A DNA stretch of 64,000 nt from the NCBI GenBank assembly GCA_947561395.2, contig OX387189.1:26970329-27034328 (forward strand), read 5' to 3'. The stretch is from Buxus sempervirens (Eukaryota > Streptophyta > Magnoliopsida > Buxales > Buxaceae). Positions 22,851 to 35,494 of the stretch are shown piece by piece (position 1 is the first letter of the stretch; each line of letters starts with the position of its first letter). Below the pieces are notes generated by a model. That model made no database searches, was not told where the DNA came from, and saw nothing but the letters and a program-made list of their open reading frames with translations. The position numbers were made by a program, and so were the translations under genes.

Positions 22851-23683
22851 GAGAAGACACCCCCCAGGGTGCAGAAAATGAGGCATCAGACCTCATAAAA
22901 ATAATTAAGAAAAGTGAATTCAATCTTGTGGATCAGCTGAACAAGGTCCCGGCCCAGATCTCAATACTGGGCCTTTTGCTGAATTCTGAAAAGCATAGGG
23001 ATGCATTGTTAAGGGTGCTACAGAGTGCACATGTATCCCAGACCATTGATCCAGACCAGCTAGGCAAAATGGTTGGTCAAATCTTGTCACATAATGTGAT
23101 AAGTTTCTCTGAGGGTGAGATCAGCCCAGGTGGGTGCTATCACGTTGACCCTTTACACATCACAGTGCTTTGTAAGGGCAGCATGATTGCACGGGTTTTG
23201 ATTGACAACGGGTCGGCATTAAATGTCTGCCCGTTAATCACTTTTGTCAAGCTGGGTCTGAACCAATCAAAGATTAAACAGAATGGGCGGATAGTGAGGG
23301 CTTTTGATAACTCCAAGACCCACTCCCTAGGGGAGATTGAACTGCCGGTCACAATTGGGCCAAATATCTTCAACATCACATTCGAGGTGATGGATATACC
23401 CGCAGCCTTCAATTTGCTCCTAGGGAGGCCATGGATACATTCGGCTAGGGCAATACCATCGACGCTCCACCAGAGGGTGAAATATATAAAAGGGCAAAGA
23501 GTGATAACAGTCCTAGCCGAGAATTTGGTGCCTCCCATTGTGTCACCTGACGTACCCTTAATAAATGTAGACTTGACTGTTGACAAGATTGCATTCCATT
23601 CGTTTCAGTTCGATACGTTTAATTACATCCCTGGGGGTGTGAGAAAGAAAAAAGAAAAGGAACAACTGCAGAAAAAATGGTGA
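22850..23683 (+). pseudogene. pro: Aspartic protease domain, frame-shifted from neighbours
   Basis: The frame enters upstream in a lysine-rich stretch and is open to a stop at 23681-23683. A helical DLIKIIKKSEFN…VDQLNKVPAQISIL segment typical of Tat pre-protease regions comes first. Next is the protease core with VLIDNGSALNV (catalytic Asp; DNG in place of the usual DTG/DSG) and FNLLLGRPWIH near its end. It processes Gag-Pol in an intact element. It sits in a different frame from both gag's end and the following pol frame. Confidence 0.85.
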
Positions 23684-25943
23684 AGAAAGTGATGGAAAAA
23701 TACCACTTTCACCCGGGGAAAAGCCTGGGAATCAATTTGCAGGGAATGGTGGAGCCAATCACGGCCAAGAAACTGATCCCTAAAGTAGGGTTGGGATTCA
23801 AGCCCAGAGGTTGGAGAACGATGAAGCATGAAGAAGGAGAGAAAAGAAGTAAAGGAAAACTCCCTCATTTAAGGGAAAGTTTCCCTAAACCCTCCTATAC
23901 AATCCAAATATCTCCTCCTATGGACCAGTCCAAGCCTCCCTACCGCAACATCAACCCATTTCAAAAGCCTTTTGTTTCGGCCTTGCAACCATACAACCCA
24001 TCTCCAATACTGGGAGCAGCCGACGGGCCTGAGCCACAACCAGAGCAGCGGACAAACTTCTCTGAGGATGTTGGGGCTTTATTCGCCATGACTGAAGGCG
24101 AAAAAACTGGTAGTGACAACGAGCTACCATTCATTGACTGGGCCGCAGTGAAAATCCCAGATGATGTCATATCTGGACTGGGCCCCGTAGCAGAAAAGGG
24201 CAGTACCCACCCGGTGATGATGGCATCGGATTCTGGGCTGGAGGAGCAGGATTTCCCTATTTCCCCTGCTCCCAAGAATTTTATATTGAATAATTGGAAG
24301 GAAACTCCCCTTACCTTTGAAGCAGCGTTTGTTCGGCAAACTAACGCGGCTTCCAAAAAAAAAACTCCAATAGTGGAGTGCCATTTCCCTGAAGGTCCTA
24401 ATGGGCCTTCGTCTTCAGGGGGATTATGTTTAGAGGGCTCACAAAAAAACCAAAAAGATTTTTCTATTTTTTCTAGGAAATTTAATTTTTTCAAAAGGGT
24501 CCAAACCACCTATGAACCATATAATCAAACCGAATTGGACCAGGTTGAATATGACTTCGACTTCAAGCTCGACTTTGACCTCATGGGGATCGAAGAAGAG
24601 ACCGAGGTCGAAGAAGAAGACATTCCAAAAGAAATTGAATACCAATTGGAATGTCATGAAAAGGGGGTCCAACCTAATATTGAAGAGACCATATCCATAA
24701 ATCTTGGGACCGAAGAGGACCCAAAGATTATGAAAATCGGGTCATGCTTGTCTAATGTGCAGCAAAATGAAATGTCACGATTCTTGGCAGATTATAAGGA
24801 TGTGTTTGCTTGGTCGTATCGGGACATGCCGGGGTTGGACACGGACATGGTGGTGCATAAGTTGCCAATTTTGCCAGGGGTTAAGCCGATTAAACAGAAG
24901 CTGAGAAGATTGAAACCTGAATGGACCTTGAAGGTCAAGGATGAAGTGGTCAAACAATTCCAAGCAGGATTTCTGGCGGTCTTCACGTACCCCGAGTGGC
25001 TCGCAAACATAGTGCCGGTACCAAAGAAGGACGGGAAAGTCAGAATGTGCGTGGACTACAGAGATCTAAATAAGGCAAGCCCAAAGGATGATTTTCTGCT
25101 TCCACACATAGACATCTTGGTGGATAATACTGCGGCACATAGCCTATTCTCGTTCATGGATGGTTTCTCTGGATACAATCAGATCAAGATGGCTAAGGAG
25201 GATCAAGAGAAAACAGCATTCATCACTCCTTAGGGCACCTACCACTATACAGTCATGCCGTTTGGGCTTAAGAACGCTGGGGCAACATACCAGCGGGCCA
25301 TGACAGCACTATTCCATGACATGATTCATAAGGAAATGGAGGTCTATGTGGACGATATGATTGCCAAATCATGCAAAGAGGAGGACCACTTGATCAATCT
25401 GAAGAAAGTGTTTGATTGGCTCAGGAAGTACAATCTACGGCTTAACCCGGCTAAGTGCGCCTTTGGGGCTACATCAGGGAAGTTACTGGGGTTTATAGTG
25501 AGCCGAAGAGGAATTGAAATTGACCCGGCTAAAGCCAAGGCCATAATTGAAATGCCAGCACCCAGAACTGAGAAGGAGGTTCGTGGTTTTCTTGGGAGGA
25601 TTCAGTACATAAGCCGGTTCATAGCGCAGCTCACTGCTATCTGTGAACCAATTTTCAAGCTTCTAAGGAAGGATAACCAGACGGTCTGGAATGAGGATTG
25701 CCAGCAGGCCTTCGATACGATCAAGGAATATTTACTGAACCCACCTGTACTAGTGCCACCAACCCCAGGAAGACCACTGATCCTGTACTTGTCAGTGTTG
25801 GAAACGTCGATAGGATGTGTCTTGGGGCAGCATGATGAGACTGGTAGAAAAGAAAGGGCCATTTACTATCTGAGTAAAAAATTCACGGAATATGAAGCCA
25901 AGTACTCACCATTGGAGAAGACTTGCTGTGCTCTAGTGTGGGC
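23677..25943 (+). pseudogene. pol: pol: G-patch, reverse transcriptase and start of RNase H
   Basis: The frame begins next to an AAAAAA run (23674-23679) where it overlaps the protease frame. A degenerate G-patch comes first (HPGKSLG…LQGMVEP…VGLGFKP), then a long acidic linker, then RT from about 24770. Motifs: VPKKDGKVRMCVDYRDLNKA, SFMDGFSGYNQIKM, MPFGLKNAGATYQ and YVDD (25345-25356). The C-terminal thumb and the first RNase H (IYYLSKKFTEYE, YSPLEK) run to the family C insertion at 25944. An in-frame TAG at 25231-25233 replaces the usual Trp in the TPWGTY motif. Some Ogre elements have an intron between protease and RT; I see no clear pair here. Confidence 0.9.
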
Positions 25944-28287
25944 TGTAACGCCCCGAACCCGGGTCAGTGCAAACCGGCACCCGACTCGAACCCGGATCGC
26001 TACTGTAACAACCCCAATTTAGTTCAACAACCAAATCCAAGGTGTTACTGGCCCATATCATATACAACATCAAAACATACCAGACCAAAGAATTCAAAAT
26101 CCATTATCTTATTATACTATTAGAGTTGCGGAAACAAGTATGTGCGGAAGTGTAGTTCAAAATCCTCAACTGAACATAAAGTTTGACCATCAATTAGTAA
26201 TATCAAAGTCTGGTAAAATAACTGGGTACTATCTCTCTCATCTCTCAATACATCAACCCAATGAATAATAATAATCCAATCAAATGTACTAAGTCTATAG
26301 CAACAATCCACCTCAGACAAGATCTGGATAATAGTAATCCTCCGGAGAATACTCAGCTATCTCTCCTTAGAAGTCTAAGAGATCCCCCTCTCGCGTATCA
26401 GCTGAAAAAAATGGAATAACAGTAGGGTGAGATACGAATATCCCAGTAGGTAACACATGCATGATTAAACAGTTAATATAAGTAAAGTAACAGTTCATGC
26501 ACGATTAAGCAACATCGACTAATCAGGCTCGCATAATCATTTATACTATTCATGAACACAAAACAGTTTGATAAACAGTTTTAGAAATGAACTCAGCAAG
26601 TTTAATATGAGAATACAATAGTCAAATCAGTAACATAGTTCACACATTGCCAGGATGTACTAAGCAGTCACATCAGACCAATATCTCAATCACATGCCTC
26701 CCACATGTATACAATAATACTACCAAGTGTTATGATTTCAGTGTCATTGTAGGACTCACAAAGATAGATAAACCTTTTGAGATGATTCTCAACCAATTGC
26801 TATACCACCGTGCGACTTAGGAGCGATGCTACTAATGATACTCAAGCCCCATGCAACGCAGCTTAGAAAAGAGCCGTAATCACCGACTTATTGCACACAT
26901 ACCCATCAGAGTTGGCATGTACCACCAGCATGCAGCACCAGAATCAATACATGGAGATGGTCGCTTATCCACATGTATAGGGAATCACCAGCGGCTCACC
27001 GGGGTATCCCTCCAGACATAGGACCTTCCTAGACAAACTAACTTGCAAAGGAAGCGCGTTGCATATAGGAGTAACTCAACCCAAATGACATATCCCTCAG
27101 CTATCTAGCTACGACTATGGATCCATAACCAGCTATGCCCACTAGACTCCAAAATTCCCTAAAGTATCATAATTCTATAAGGTTTGGTGCCTAGCGGCAT
27201 ATAATGGTTATATCTGTACATTTACTTCAATATTTGTTCATCTGAATTCTGAATTCTCTTTATAATGTATTCTGATTTATAATGTCATTTAGAGGTGTTT
27301 TGATAATCAAAGTGTAGTTAGGCTTTTCCAAAATCACATTTCTCAATTACCTTTGAAACTTGGCAACTAATGTCCTAAATATCTCCCTAATTTATTTTTC
27401 TGTAAAACAGGGATTTAGGTAGTTTATTTTGGTCTTAAAGTACCTTAATTAATCATTAAAATTGTCTAAAAATAGTTTAGAATTGAATTAGGTTCGAAAT
27501 TATGAAAATCTGGATTTTCTGCTTAGAGCGCCTAGGATCGCTCAGGATCGCCCTGGCGGTCCCTGGTCGGCGGTAGTGCAAATTCGAGTGCCCACGGTCC
27601 GTCTTCTCGCGGTCTACGGCGTCCTAATTTTTTTAACCAGCGCCGAGGAGCGCCGATGATCGCCGAGAACAGTCGAGGTCGGCGGTCATACAAAATCGAG
27701 CAGAAACAGTTCTAAATCATGATTTTTCTCGTCTAAACTCATTCTAATGTATTTATAACATGCTTATCTAGCTAAATACACCAATACATATAATAGAAAC
27801 ATGCATTGCGATTAAACTAAGGAAAAATCCAATTTCCAAAAGCAAAACGGTGTCACCTACCTCGTATACGCGCGTTCCTCTTCTTCTCTTCTGAACAGCA
27901 ACCCTCCAATCTCTCTTCAGTTGCAAAGCAACACTCAGAGCAAGGTAACCTGGTCTTCCTCCCTCCTTCTCCTTCTTCTCTTCTCGGTCGTTCAACGTTC
28001 GTCGCTTGCGGCTGAGTAATACAAGCGACAATACGATTTAGGTTATTTTATACCTATATATACTTTCTGATCCCATGCATCTCCCATGCAAACTCTCCTA
28101 TACACCTTGCCCAATTAGAATACATACCTCGATATCTCACGATCGGACGGTCAGATCTGCATCTAATTCTAGATCTCCGCTAAATTGATCACCCCCTACA
28201 ATAATAAATTACTTCCATCAATCCTAACTCTCAATAATATTATTTACTAATTTAATTTATTATTTAAGGAAAATTCGGGGTTTCACA
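25944..28287 (-). mobile_element. Family C solo LTR in RNase H, TSD TGGGC
   Basis: The insertion runs TGTAACGCCCCG (25944) to GGGGTTTCACA (28287), flanked by TGGGC (25939-25943 and 28288-28292). Length is 2344 bp. A second TGTAACAACCCC lies 60 bp inside the left end. Sense is assigned to the minus strand because a TATATATAGGTATAAAAT run near 28050 is followed, on that strand, by a GA-rich leader and a donor-like GAG|GTAGGT near 27860. A GGCGATC/GATCGCC word-rich stretch lies at 27521-27690. Pol coding resumes directly after the right-hand duplication. Confidence 0.9.
27521..27690 (-). repeat. Word-rich array (GCGCC…GATCGCC) in family C LTR
   Basis: Short inverted words built from GGATCGC, GGCGGTC and GCGCCGATGATCGCC cluster here in otherwise AT-rich DNA. 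Arrays with other words lie in other family C LTRs at 10271-10460, 49080-49200 and 57697-57870. Symmetry is weaker than in the family A arrays. Confidence 0.45.
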
Positions 28288-28698
28288 TGGGCCACTCAGA
28301 GGCTAAGGCATTACTTCCTTAGTCACTCCACACTATTGATATCCCGGATGGACCCACTGAAGTATTTATTTGAGAAACCGGCACTGACTGGCAGGACGGC
28401 AAAGTGGCAACTGCTACTGTCCAAGTTTGACCTCACATACATCACCCAGAAGGCGATCAAGGGTCAAACCATAGCTGATCACCTGGCTGCACATCCTCTG
28501 CCAGAATATTAACCCTTGATGACCAACTTTCCCGATGATGCAATACTGTACAGCGAAGAGGAGGAAAGTGAGAGTTCTTGGTAGATGTTTTTTGATGGGG
28601 CCGCCAACATGAATGGAAATGGAATAGGGGCAGTCTTGGTCAAACCAGATGGTTCACACAACCCGATTGCAGTAAAGCTGAGATTCCAGTGCACCAAT
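28288..28698 (+). pseudogene. pol: pol: RNase H end and start of second RNase H
   Basis: Continues the frame cut at 25943: the RNase H C-terminal/connection segment (ISRMDPLKYLFEKPALTGR, KFDLTYI, KGQTIADHLAAHP), then the start of an archaeal-type second RNase H (MFFDGAANMNGNGIGAVLV). Dual RNase H is characteristic of the Tat branch. Stops are TAA (28510-28512) and TAG (28582-28584, replacing the usual Trp before the FFDGA motif). It is cut at 28698 by the next LTR. Confidence 0.88.
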
Positions 28699-31020
28699 TG
28701 TAGACACCCCAAATTGCACAAACAATCATAAAAAATCATTATCTCCTTGAAAGCCAGCACAGAAATTGAAGAAAATGAATTTTCACCTGTATCCGGCAAC
28801 TCAGGCCGGATACAAGTAGTCCTCTTTGTATCCGGTGACAAATACCGGATACAAGCAGTGCTTAGTGTATCCAGTATTATATACCGGATACCTTAAGGTC
28901 CTTGTGTATCCGGCCTGATATACCGGATACACAAGTTTTGCTCAAAATTAGGGTTTTCTGAGAGCTTTTCACTTTTACCATCATATCCCTCATTAAATGA
29001 GGGGAAATCTCGGAAATAGCCTTAGGGTTAAGGTTGGTGGGCTATAGACATTATGTTGTGTCTACCAATCTCACCAACCCTAACCGTAACCTTTGCCTAT
29101 AAATAGGAGGCTCCTCTTTAAGCAAATGGCCATTAACTCTTGTTTTGAATTCTCGCCAAGACGAACTCCAAGAGAAGAAGAAAACCGCTGCGGGATCACA
29201 TCCAGAACCCAGGTAAGCCTCAAACTTTTCTTTTATTTTCTGTCTTTACATTCCTAGATCTAGATCTATTCTTCTACCTTTCTGTAGAATAAGGCCTTCT
29301 TTGTGTGTGAAAACCCTTCCCCGGCTCAAAGTATCTCGAGACTCCCCCCAGCCGTAAAACGTGGAGGCGGGATCTAGGAGAAACGAGACTGGGGATTGAC
29401 CCTAGCATTAGAACCTATGTAGCATAAAGCCTTTTGATTGATTGTAAACCGTTTCATATTCAAAGTACCCTTGATTATCTTGAAGAACCGTGTTTAACGG
29501 GGAGAGAGAACAGAGGGAAACAATAATGGAACGGAACCCTAGGCTATTTTAGAACCTCATTTTGATAAATATGTATGCATGCTATTGATCTTGTTTGGTT
29601 TTTCACACTTGCACATACATAGTGCCATTTTGGCGAGATAGGCTCATATTTGGGGTTTATTGCATTTATTGTGATAAATCTCAAATAAATGGCCTCAATC
29701 AATTCGAGAATGTTTTCAAATGATTTTTCAAAGATTTGTGTTCATCTTGCACGAATGGCACACACTTTATCACAATTTTGAGTTGGTTTTACTCAAAAAG
29801 GGCCTGACTGGACAGCACCTGTATCCTTAGTTCGGACGCTCATAACTTCATCGTCCGGATGAATTTTGGAGCGATTCTGGAACCATGGGAAAGGTTAGGC
29901 TGTCTAGTTCATGTCCACCAAATTTCATAAATTTCTATCAAACGGATTTTTGACACCTCTCTGTCGAAGTTGATTGGACAGTTCAGGTTCGAATACAGAA
30001 CTTGTCACTTCGATGGAGCGCCATGTGTTTGTTTTAAGTTTGATTCGAGTGATTTTTGTTTCTGGGCACTCCTTTATAAGTCTATTTTTAAATCCAGTTG
30101 GTTTCATAATTTTTTGACTCCATTTGAATTATTGGTAGCCGATTTACTCAGAACTGCTCAATGGCACGTTTCTGGGTAAATCTGTGATCTTCGGGGCCTG
30201 TTCGGGAGATCACCCAAGGCACATCCGAAGGGATTTTTGTATGAGGCTAGTTTATTTCGAACGATGGCCATACAGACTTCAATCACACCAAATTTCGTGG
30301 ATTTTTATGAAGTGGATTTTTCTAGACAATTTTCCAAAGTTGCCCACTTATCACTTTTTGATTATCCCCAACAGCAACTTTAAAGGAGCATAACTCCTAG
30401 GATTTTAATCGGAATGAAGTGAAATTTTGCATGAGACTCTTATTTACTGTAATCTTTCAAATGGATTTAGTTTGGTTCAATTTAAAATTGTATTTGAATG
30501 ATTTCAAGACAAATGGCATTACTTTTCACCGAATTTTCCGGATTTGATTCAACTTGGCTTTGGACATTCTTTTGCTTGGATTTTTTTATCCTTTTATGAC
30601 ATTTCAGAAATTATATTGACATAAGAGAAGATCTAAAATCCATTTGGATCTTCATGTGAATATATCATACACTTGTTCCTTTTTCAAGGCTTTCCATGAT
30701 TTTCTGGCAAGCTTCCTATTTTCTTTTAGCATGAACAAACACTTGGCAACCACCCTGTGTGGGTGAATGGGGGTGCCTAACACCTTCCCCCGTTCATAAT
30801 CTAATCCCCTTACCCATCTCTGGATTTGATTTTCAAGTAGGGTTATTTTTACCCTAGAATTTGCCTTTTAGTACTTTTTGGCTATTTTTGCTTATTTGTG
30901 ATGATTTTGGTGTCCATTCTCACCTCAAAATTATGAATGCTGGCGACTCTCCCATTTTTGCGTTGAGCCCGTGTGTTGACGGAGGGGAGATCACTCGGGT
31001 GATTTTTCCCGTGTCTCACA
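28699..31020 (+). mobile_element. Family A solo LTR in second RNase H, TSD CCAAT
   Basis: TGTAGACACCCC to GTGTCTCACA, 2322 bp, flanked by CCAAT (28694-28698 and 31021-31025). The short form, with array 28789-28932, TATA at 29098, and an open 29-codon first-exon frame from 29126 to CAG|GTAAG. It splits the second RNase H just before its TNNIAEYEA motif. Confidence 0.95.
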
Positions 31021-32233
31021 CCAATAATATTGCAGAATATGAAGCATGCATAATTGGGTTGCAAGCCGCCATGGATTATGAAGTGGAGGAACTTGACGTA
31101 TATGGGGATTCGAGTCTTATCATCTTCCAAACAACTGGTGAGTGGAAAACCAAGGATCACAAATTGATCCCCTATCACCAGTATTTGGAAGAAATACGCA
31201 CAAATTTCACTCGAATTTCCTTCAACTATATGCCAAGGGCCAAGAATCAGTTTGCGGATGCTCTAGCAACATTGGCTTCAATGGTCAGCATACCAGAAGG
31301 GGTAGACATCAGACCACTGGAAATTCAGGTCCGAGATGAACCGGCTTACTGTCTCGTTCTAGAGGGAGCACCAGAAGAAGAAACACCATGGTTTCAAGAT
31401 ATCAAAAATTTCTTGAACAATCGAAGTCTGCCAGAAAATGCCACTGCTACTGAGAAGAGGACAATACAGAGATTGGCGAGTCAATTTCTGCTAAGTGGTG
31501 GACATTTGTACAAGATGTCACATAACGATATTCTGCTCAGATGTGTGGCTAAGGCTGAGTCAGAAAGGTTAATCGAGACTGTACATGGAGGAGTTTGTGG
31601 ACCCCATATGAACGGACACATGCTTGCAAAGAAGATCCTACGGTTGGGCTACTACTGGTCGACCATGGAACATGATTGCTGTGTACATGTTAGGAGGTGC
31701 CACCAATGTCAGATATATGCGGATAACAAGCATGCACCCCCAGGTGAGTTGCACAACATGACATCACCATGGCCCTTCTCTATGTGGGGTATAGACGTCA
31801 TTGGCATGATTTCGCCTATGGCATCGAACGAGCACAGATTCATCCTGGTGACGATTGATTACTTCACTAAATGGGTAGAAGCAGCATCATATGCAAACAT
31901 CACAAGCAACCATGTTATTAAGTTTTTGAAGCACAATATCATTTGTCGCTATGGACTGCCAAGTGCCATAGTATCAGACAATGCTTCAATTATTAAGAAC
32001 AAGGACATGAAGAAGATGTGTGAGCAGTTTCAGATCACCCACCACAAGTCAGCTCCGTACAGGCCAAAGATGAATGGGGCAGTAGAAGCAGCAAACAAAA
32101 ATATAAAGAAAATCATTCAAAAGATGGTAGTGAGTTACAAAGATTGGCACGAAATGCTACTGCTTGCTCTACATGATACAGAACCTCGATCCGGACTTCA
32201 ACTGGGGCGACCCCGTACTCCCTCGTCTATGGG
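31021..32233 (+). pseudogene. pol: pol: second RNase H end and integrase core
   Basis: Resumes with NNIAEYEACIIGLQAA, DVYGDSSLI and QFADALATLAS, the remaining E, D and D of the second RNase H. A spacer leads to integrase: an HHCC zinc finger (VHGGVCGPH … RRCHQCQ), then the catalytic core with Asp in WGIDVIG, Asp in VSDNAS and Glu in NGAVEAANK. All three DDE positions are present, but the usual DNGTQF-type motif reads DNASI. A one-base frameshift near 32172-32180 moves the end into another frame. Confidence 0.9.
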
Positions 32234-32635
32234 ATGGAAGCAGTCTTGCCCGTGGAAGTAGAGATCCCATCACTCAGAGTGCTCACGGAAGCAGAACTGG
32301 AAGAACCCGAATGGATACAGTCAAGACATGATCAACTCAACCTGATAGAAGAAAAACGGTTGAAAGCGCTTTGTCATGGACAGTTGTACAAGAAGAGAAT
32401 GGCCCGGGCCTACAATAAGAAAGTGAGGCCCATAAATTTCCAAGAAGGAAACCTAGTTCTAAAGAAAATTCTACCATTTTTGGAAGACCCTCGTGGTAAG
32501 TTCAAGCCTAATTGGGAAGGGCCTTATGTCGTCAAGAAGGTCCTGTCAGGGGGTGCACTCATCTTAGCAGAAATGGATGGGATAGATTTTCCTGAGCCAA
32601 TTAACTCCGATGCAGTAAAAAGGTATTTTCCTTGA
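32181..32635 (+). pseudogene. pol: pol: integrase C-terminal domain
   Basis: After the frameshift the frame runs through YRTSIRTSTGATPYSLVYG and EAVLPVEVEIPSLR to a stop at 32633-32635. A KFKPNWEGPYVVKKVL segment is the GPY/F module. No chromodomain follows, which fits Tat rather than chromovirus elements. This is the end of the sense coding region. Confidence 0.9.
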
Positions 32636-33546
32636 GTGAATATTTCTAGGAAATGATCCGAGGCCATTTTTCTTTATTTCCTTCCAAATTTGAATCCCTA
32701 GTCTAGTCAAATTGAGCCGGTTCGTTTCTTTGATAAACCCAAACCGGATTTACAGTTAAATTGGGGCAAAGTTAAGGAAAAAAGAAAAAAAAAGAAGAGG
32801 AAAAGCAATGAAAAATGGCAAATGAAAGCCAAGTGCAAAGAAGGCAATTTGGGGAAAAAGGGTTAAATTCATCATGACTGTAAGTCCGGTTGACCTATTT
32901 CCATACTTGAAAATTTTTGGGCCTTTAATACCCTTTCTTTCATAAACCGAGCCTAGCCTTTATTTCGTCCTATTGTTAAGCCCTCGGTGATCTTAGTTTA
33001 TTCATTCAAATGTCAGAGTAAGATTGGTGATGACGGAATGCAGAAGCCGGCCCTAGTGAAAACCGTAATTGGCGCTAGGGGCAATATTGGCAAAAAGGCA
33101 AAAAGAAAAAAAAAAGGAAGAAAAATCAGAGGTTGAGTTGATCATAAAGATCTAAGCTTGAAGCAAAATCGGCATGAGCAGAATGGGGTCAGTTTTGGCA
33201 TTTGGGGATGACTCTAAAGGTCCTAAGATGGACGGTTCTGATCCCTCATTATTTTTTGGACTACCTTTTTTATTATTTAACCTGGTTCTAATTCCTTTAA
33301 TTATAGGTGATTAAGTGCATGGACCAAATTTCAAAAAAAAAACATAAAAAGGAAAAACTATACTTTGGCCAGTGATGATAAATCAAATACTTTTCATAAA
33401 ACCTTTGTTTTTACAAGCATCTGAGCATTCTGAGGCCAATAATATAAAAATTTTATTTTGAATTAAAACCTTTGTCTTTCCACTATTGGAGTTTGCTTTT
33501 GTACAAAGGTAGGAAAAAAGAAAAAAAATGTGTGCAGGAAATAAGG
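32636..33546. other. Spacer between pol and antisense genes
   Basis: No gene is seen on either strand. The plus strand has an A-rich stretch and a TTGGGGCAAAG motif near 32760 typical of DNA after Tat integrase. It probably holds the poly-A regions of the second antisense gene. Confidence 0.6.
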
Positions 33547-35221
33547 CTAATCTCTGTCTCCTAGCCGCTCCTCAAGCTCCCGAATCCGAGCTGCCTGAGC
33601 TGCGATAACTCCAGAAGCCCCCTCTGCAGCGGGATCACTCAAGAAGGAAATGATCTCATCTGAAAGAGTCTGCCTAATCCGCATGCTCCTAAGGTCGGCT
33701 AAAGCATCCTGGTGCTTCTGGCTCAGTGCTCGGACTTCAAGACAGCGAGCCTGCCTATGCTCCTCAAGTTGCTTCTCCATAGCCAAACGGCAAGATACCT
33801 GCTCTGCAAGTTGCCTTTCCATGTCAAGGCCCCGTATCCTAAGCTCCTGGGCCTCTCATACCCATGTCTGCTGAAGTCGCTTGTGGGAAGCTCTCTCAGA
33901 CTCTAAAATATCCTCATAAGTAGGAGCCAAGACTGCAGGAGGATCTTCGGGTACTGGGGCCTGACTCTGTATCTACTCCTTGATCCAGAAGAGATAATCC
34001 TTCACATGGGCTTCTGAGAAGACGGGGCTACGCATGAAGCGAACATAGGACCACTCCCTCATCAACCAGGCATTCAGCTTCATGGTAGCTGGAGAAAGGG
34101 GCCAAAGATGATCCTCATACCCACTTGGGATTATAATCCCCTGGGTCGCTCTGAACTGACGAAGGACCCGCAAAGGAAGATAAAGCACTGCATGTCTCAG
34201 GCCAACCAGAATCAGGAAATTACAGTCTCGGAAGCTGATCACTGTCTCTGCATTGGGCTGGTAGATACCAAGCCACCTCACCTGATCATCCTGGAGTGAA
34301 CCCAAGAAAGTAAACCAGCCCTATTTACCTCCTGGAATGTCGGGACACCCCCGGTTGCTCATCAAGATAAGAACCTTCAAGCTGGGGAAGAAGTGTCGAT
34401 TGATCTCCTCAATCTGACTCAAGTGATCAAGTAGCCAAAGCTGCAAAGAAAGAGAGATATATCAGCATTGTAAAAGAAAAAAAAAAGCAAAAAGGCAAAA
34501 AAAAAAAATTTACCTACAGGACCGGGGCACATGCTAAGAAGCGTTTCGACTTCCTATTGTAGCAGTCAGTCAGTGCCTGATACATCTCTGCCAAAATCAT
34601 AGGGGCCAACCTCTCCCGCTCCCTAACCTGGCATACCACTGAGATTAGAGCCAAGTCTACCTCATCATCATCTCGTGGGAAAAGTAGCTGGTTGACCACT
34701 ATCAGAGTCAAGGCATTAAACCTAGCTTCCTTATTTTCCCCTCTCAAGAGCTTCTCAGTCAAAAAAGACTTAAACAATGTCAAAAGGGTGTCAAAGTCCC
34801 CTAAGTCCTTCTTCCCTATGCCCAAGAAAGTAGAAGCCTCCTTCTTGTAGCTGGGCCTAAGGGGTGGATTCACTACCTTCTCTGCGAACCTCAAACCCAA
34901 GATGGTTTCAACCTCTTCAATGGTTGGGGTCATCTCATGGTCCCCAAAACGAAAAAGGTTTAGGTCCGGTACCCAATGACCAATCATGGCTTCAATAATC
35001 TCCCACTTGAAGGGAACCTTCGGGATAAGTAGAATGTGGCCTAGATGGTTAGAATCCCATCTCCTCTCCTCATCCAGGGTCATAGAATTAACCCACCTAT
35101 TATAAAAAGAGTCCATGGGATTGTACCTAGTAAGATTAGGTGGTTTTGATCTAAAAGGCTGTTTTGCAGGAGAGGTTGTGTGGACAGACAATGGCAAGGC
35201 AGAAGATAATCCGGATTCCAT
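33547..35221 (-). pseudogene. Antisense gene 2, DUF7745/plant-mobile-domain-like
   Basis: Encoded opposite to gag-pol. From ATG 35221, exon 1 (35221-34514) has MTLDEERRWDSNHLGHILLI, KWEIIEAMIGHWVPDLNLF and HEMTPTIEEVETILGL, features I associate with plant DUF7745 proteins, relatives of the plant mobile domain. An intron with GT (34513-34512) and AG (34442-34441) ends, 73 bp, joins in phase to exon 2 (34440-33547). Exon 2 has a second globular part (DDQVRWLGIY, LRHAVLYLPLRVLRQF) and a C-terminal coiled coil (QLAEQVSCRLAMEKQLEEH). Stops: TAG 34516-34514 (last codon of exon 1, likely from CAG), TAG 34323-34321, TAG 33975-33973, TGA 33858-33856. The intact form would be about 533 residues. The function is not known to me. 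The family name is from memory of motifs, so moderate confidence. Confidence 0.65.
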
Positions 35222-35332
35222 TAGATATGATGGGAGCAAGCTAGAACTCAAGGGGAGGAAGAAAAAGGCGAAAAAGGGGGTTTCTAAACTCAAAAACTCG
35301 TAAAAAAAATACACAAATCCGAAGCTGGTTGC

Positions 35333-35339
35333 ATTTATA
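35333..35339 (-). promoter_or_regulatory. TATA box of antisense gene 2
   Basis: The minus strand reads TTATAAATGC. It lies 11 bases downstream of a four-unit palindrome array and about 110 bases upstream of the ATG at 35221. This gives a compact promoter with a predicted 5' leader of about 80 bases. Confidence 0.7.
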
Positions 35340-35349
35340 ACATCTTTAA

Positions 35350-35494
35350 TGTATCCGGTAACTCAGACCGGATATAAAAGGTTCTATTCATATCCGGTTA
35401 AGTATGCCGGATACAAAGGGGACCATGTGTATCCGACATGTTATACCGGATACAAAGAACAATCAATGTATCCGGTCTGATATGCCGGATACAA
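35350..35494 (-). repeat. Palindrome array in the antisense gene 2 promoter
   Basis: Four palindromes at about 35350-35377, 35391-35415, 35427-35453 and 35467-35494 have arms TGTATCCGG and CCGGATACA and a period of about 39 bases. It is the same word as in the element's LTR arrays, here in a unique internal position between the two antisense genes. Frames through it are repeat translations. Confidence 0.9.

Noticed and set aside
24260..24490. Ogre-type intron between protease and RT
   Set aside because: Polypyrimidine stretches exist, but the frame is open through the region and no convincing donor/acceptor pair was found.
21171..25862. Minus-strand frames opposite gag-pol
   Set aside because: They are shadows of the plus-strand coding sequence without domains.
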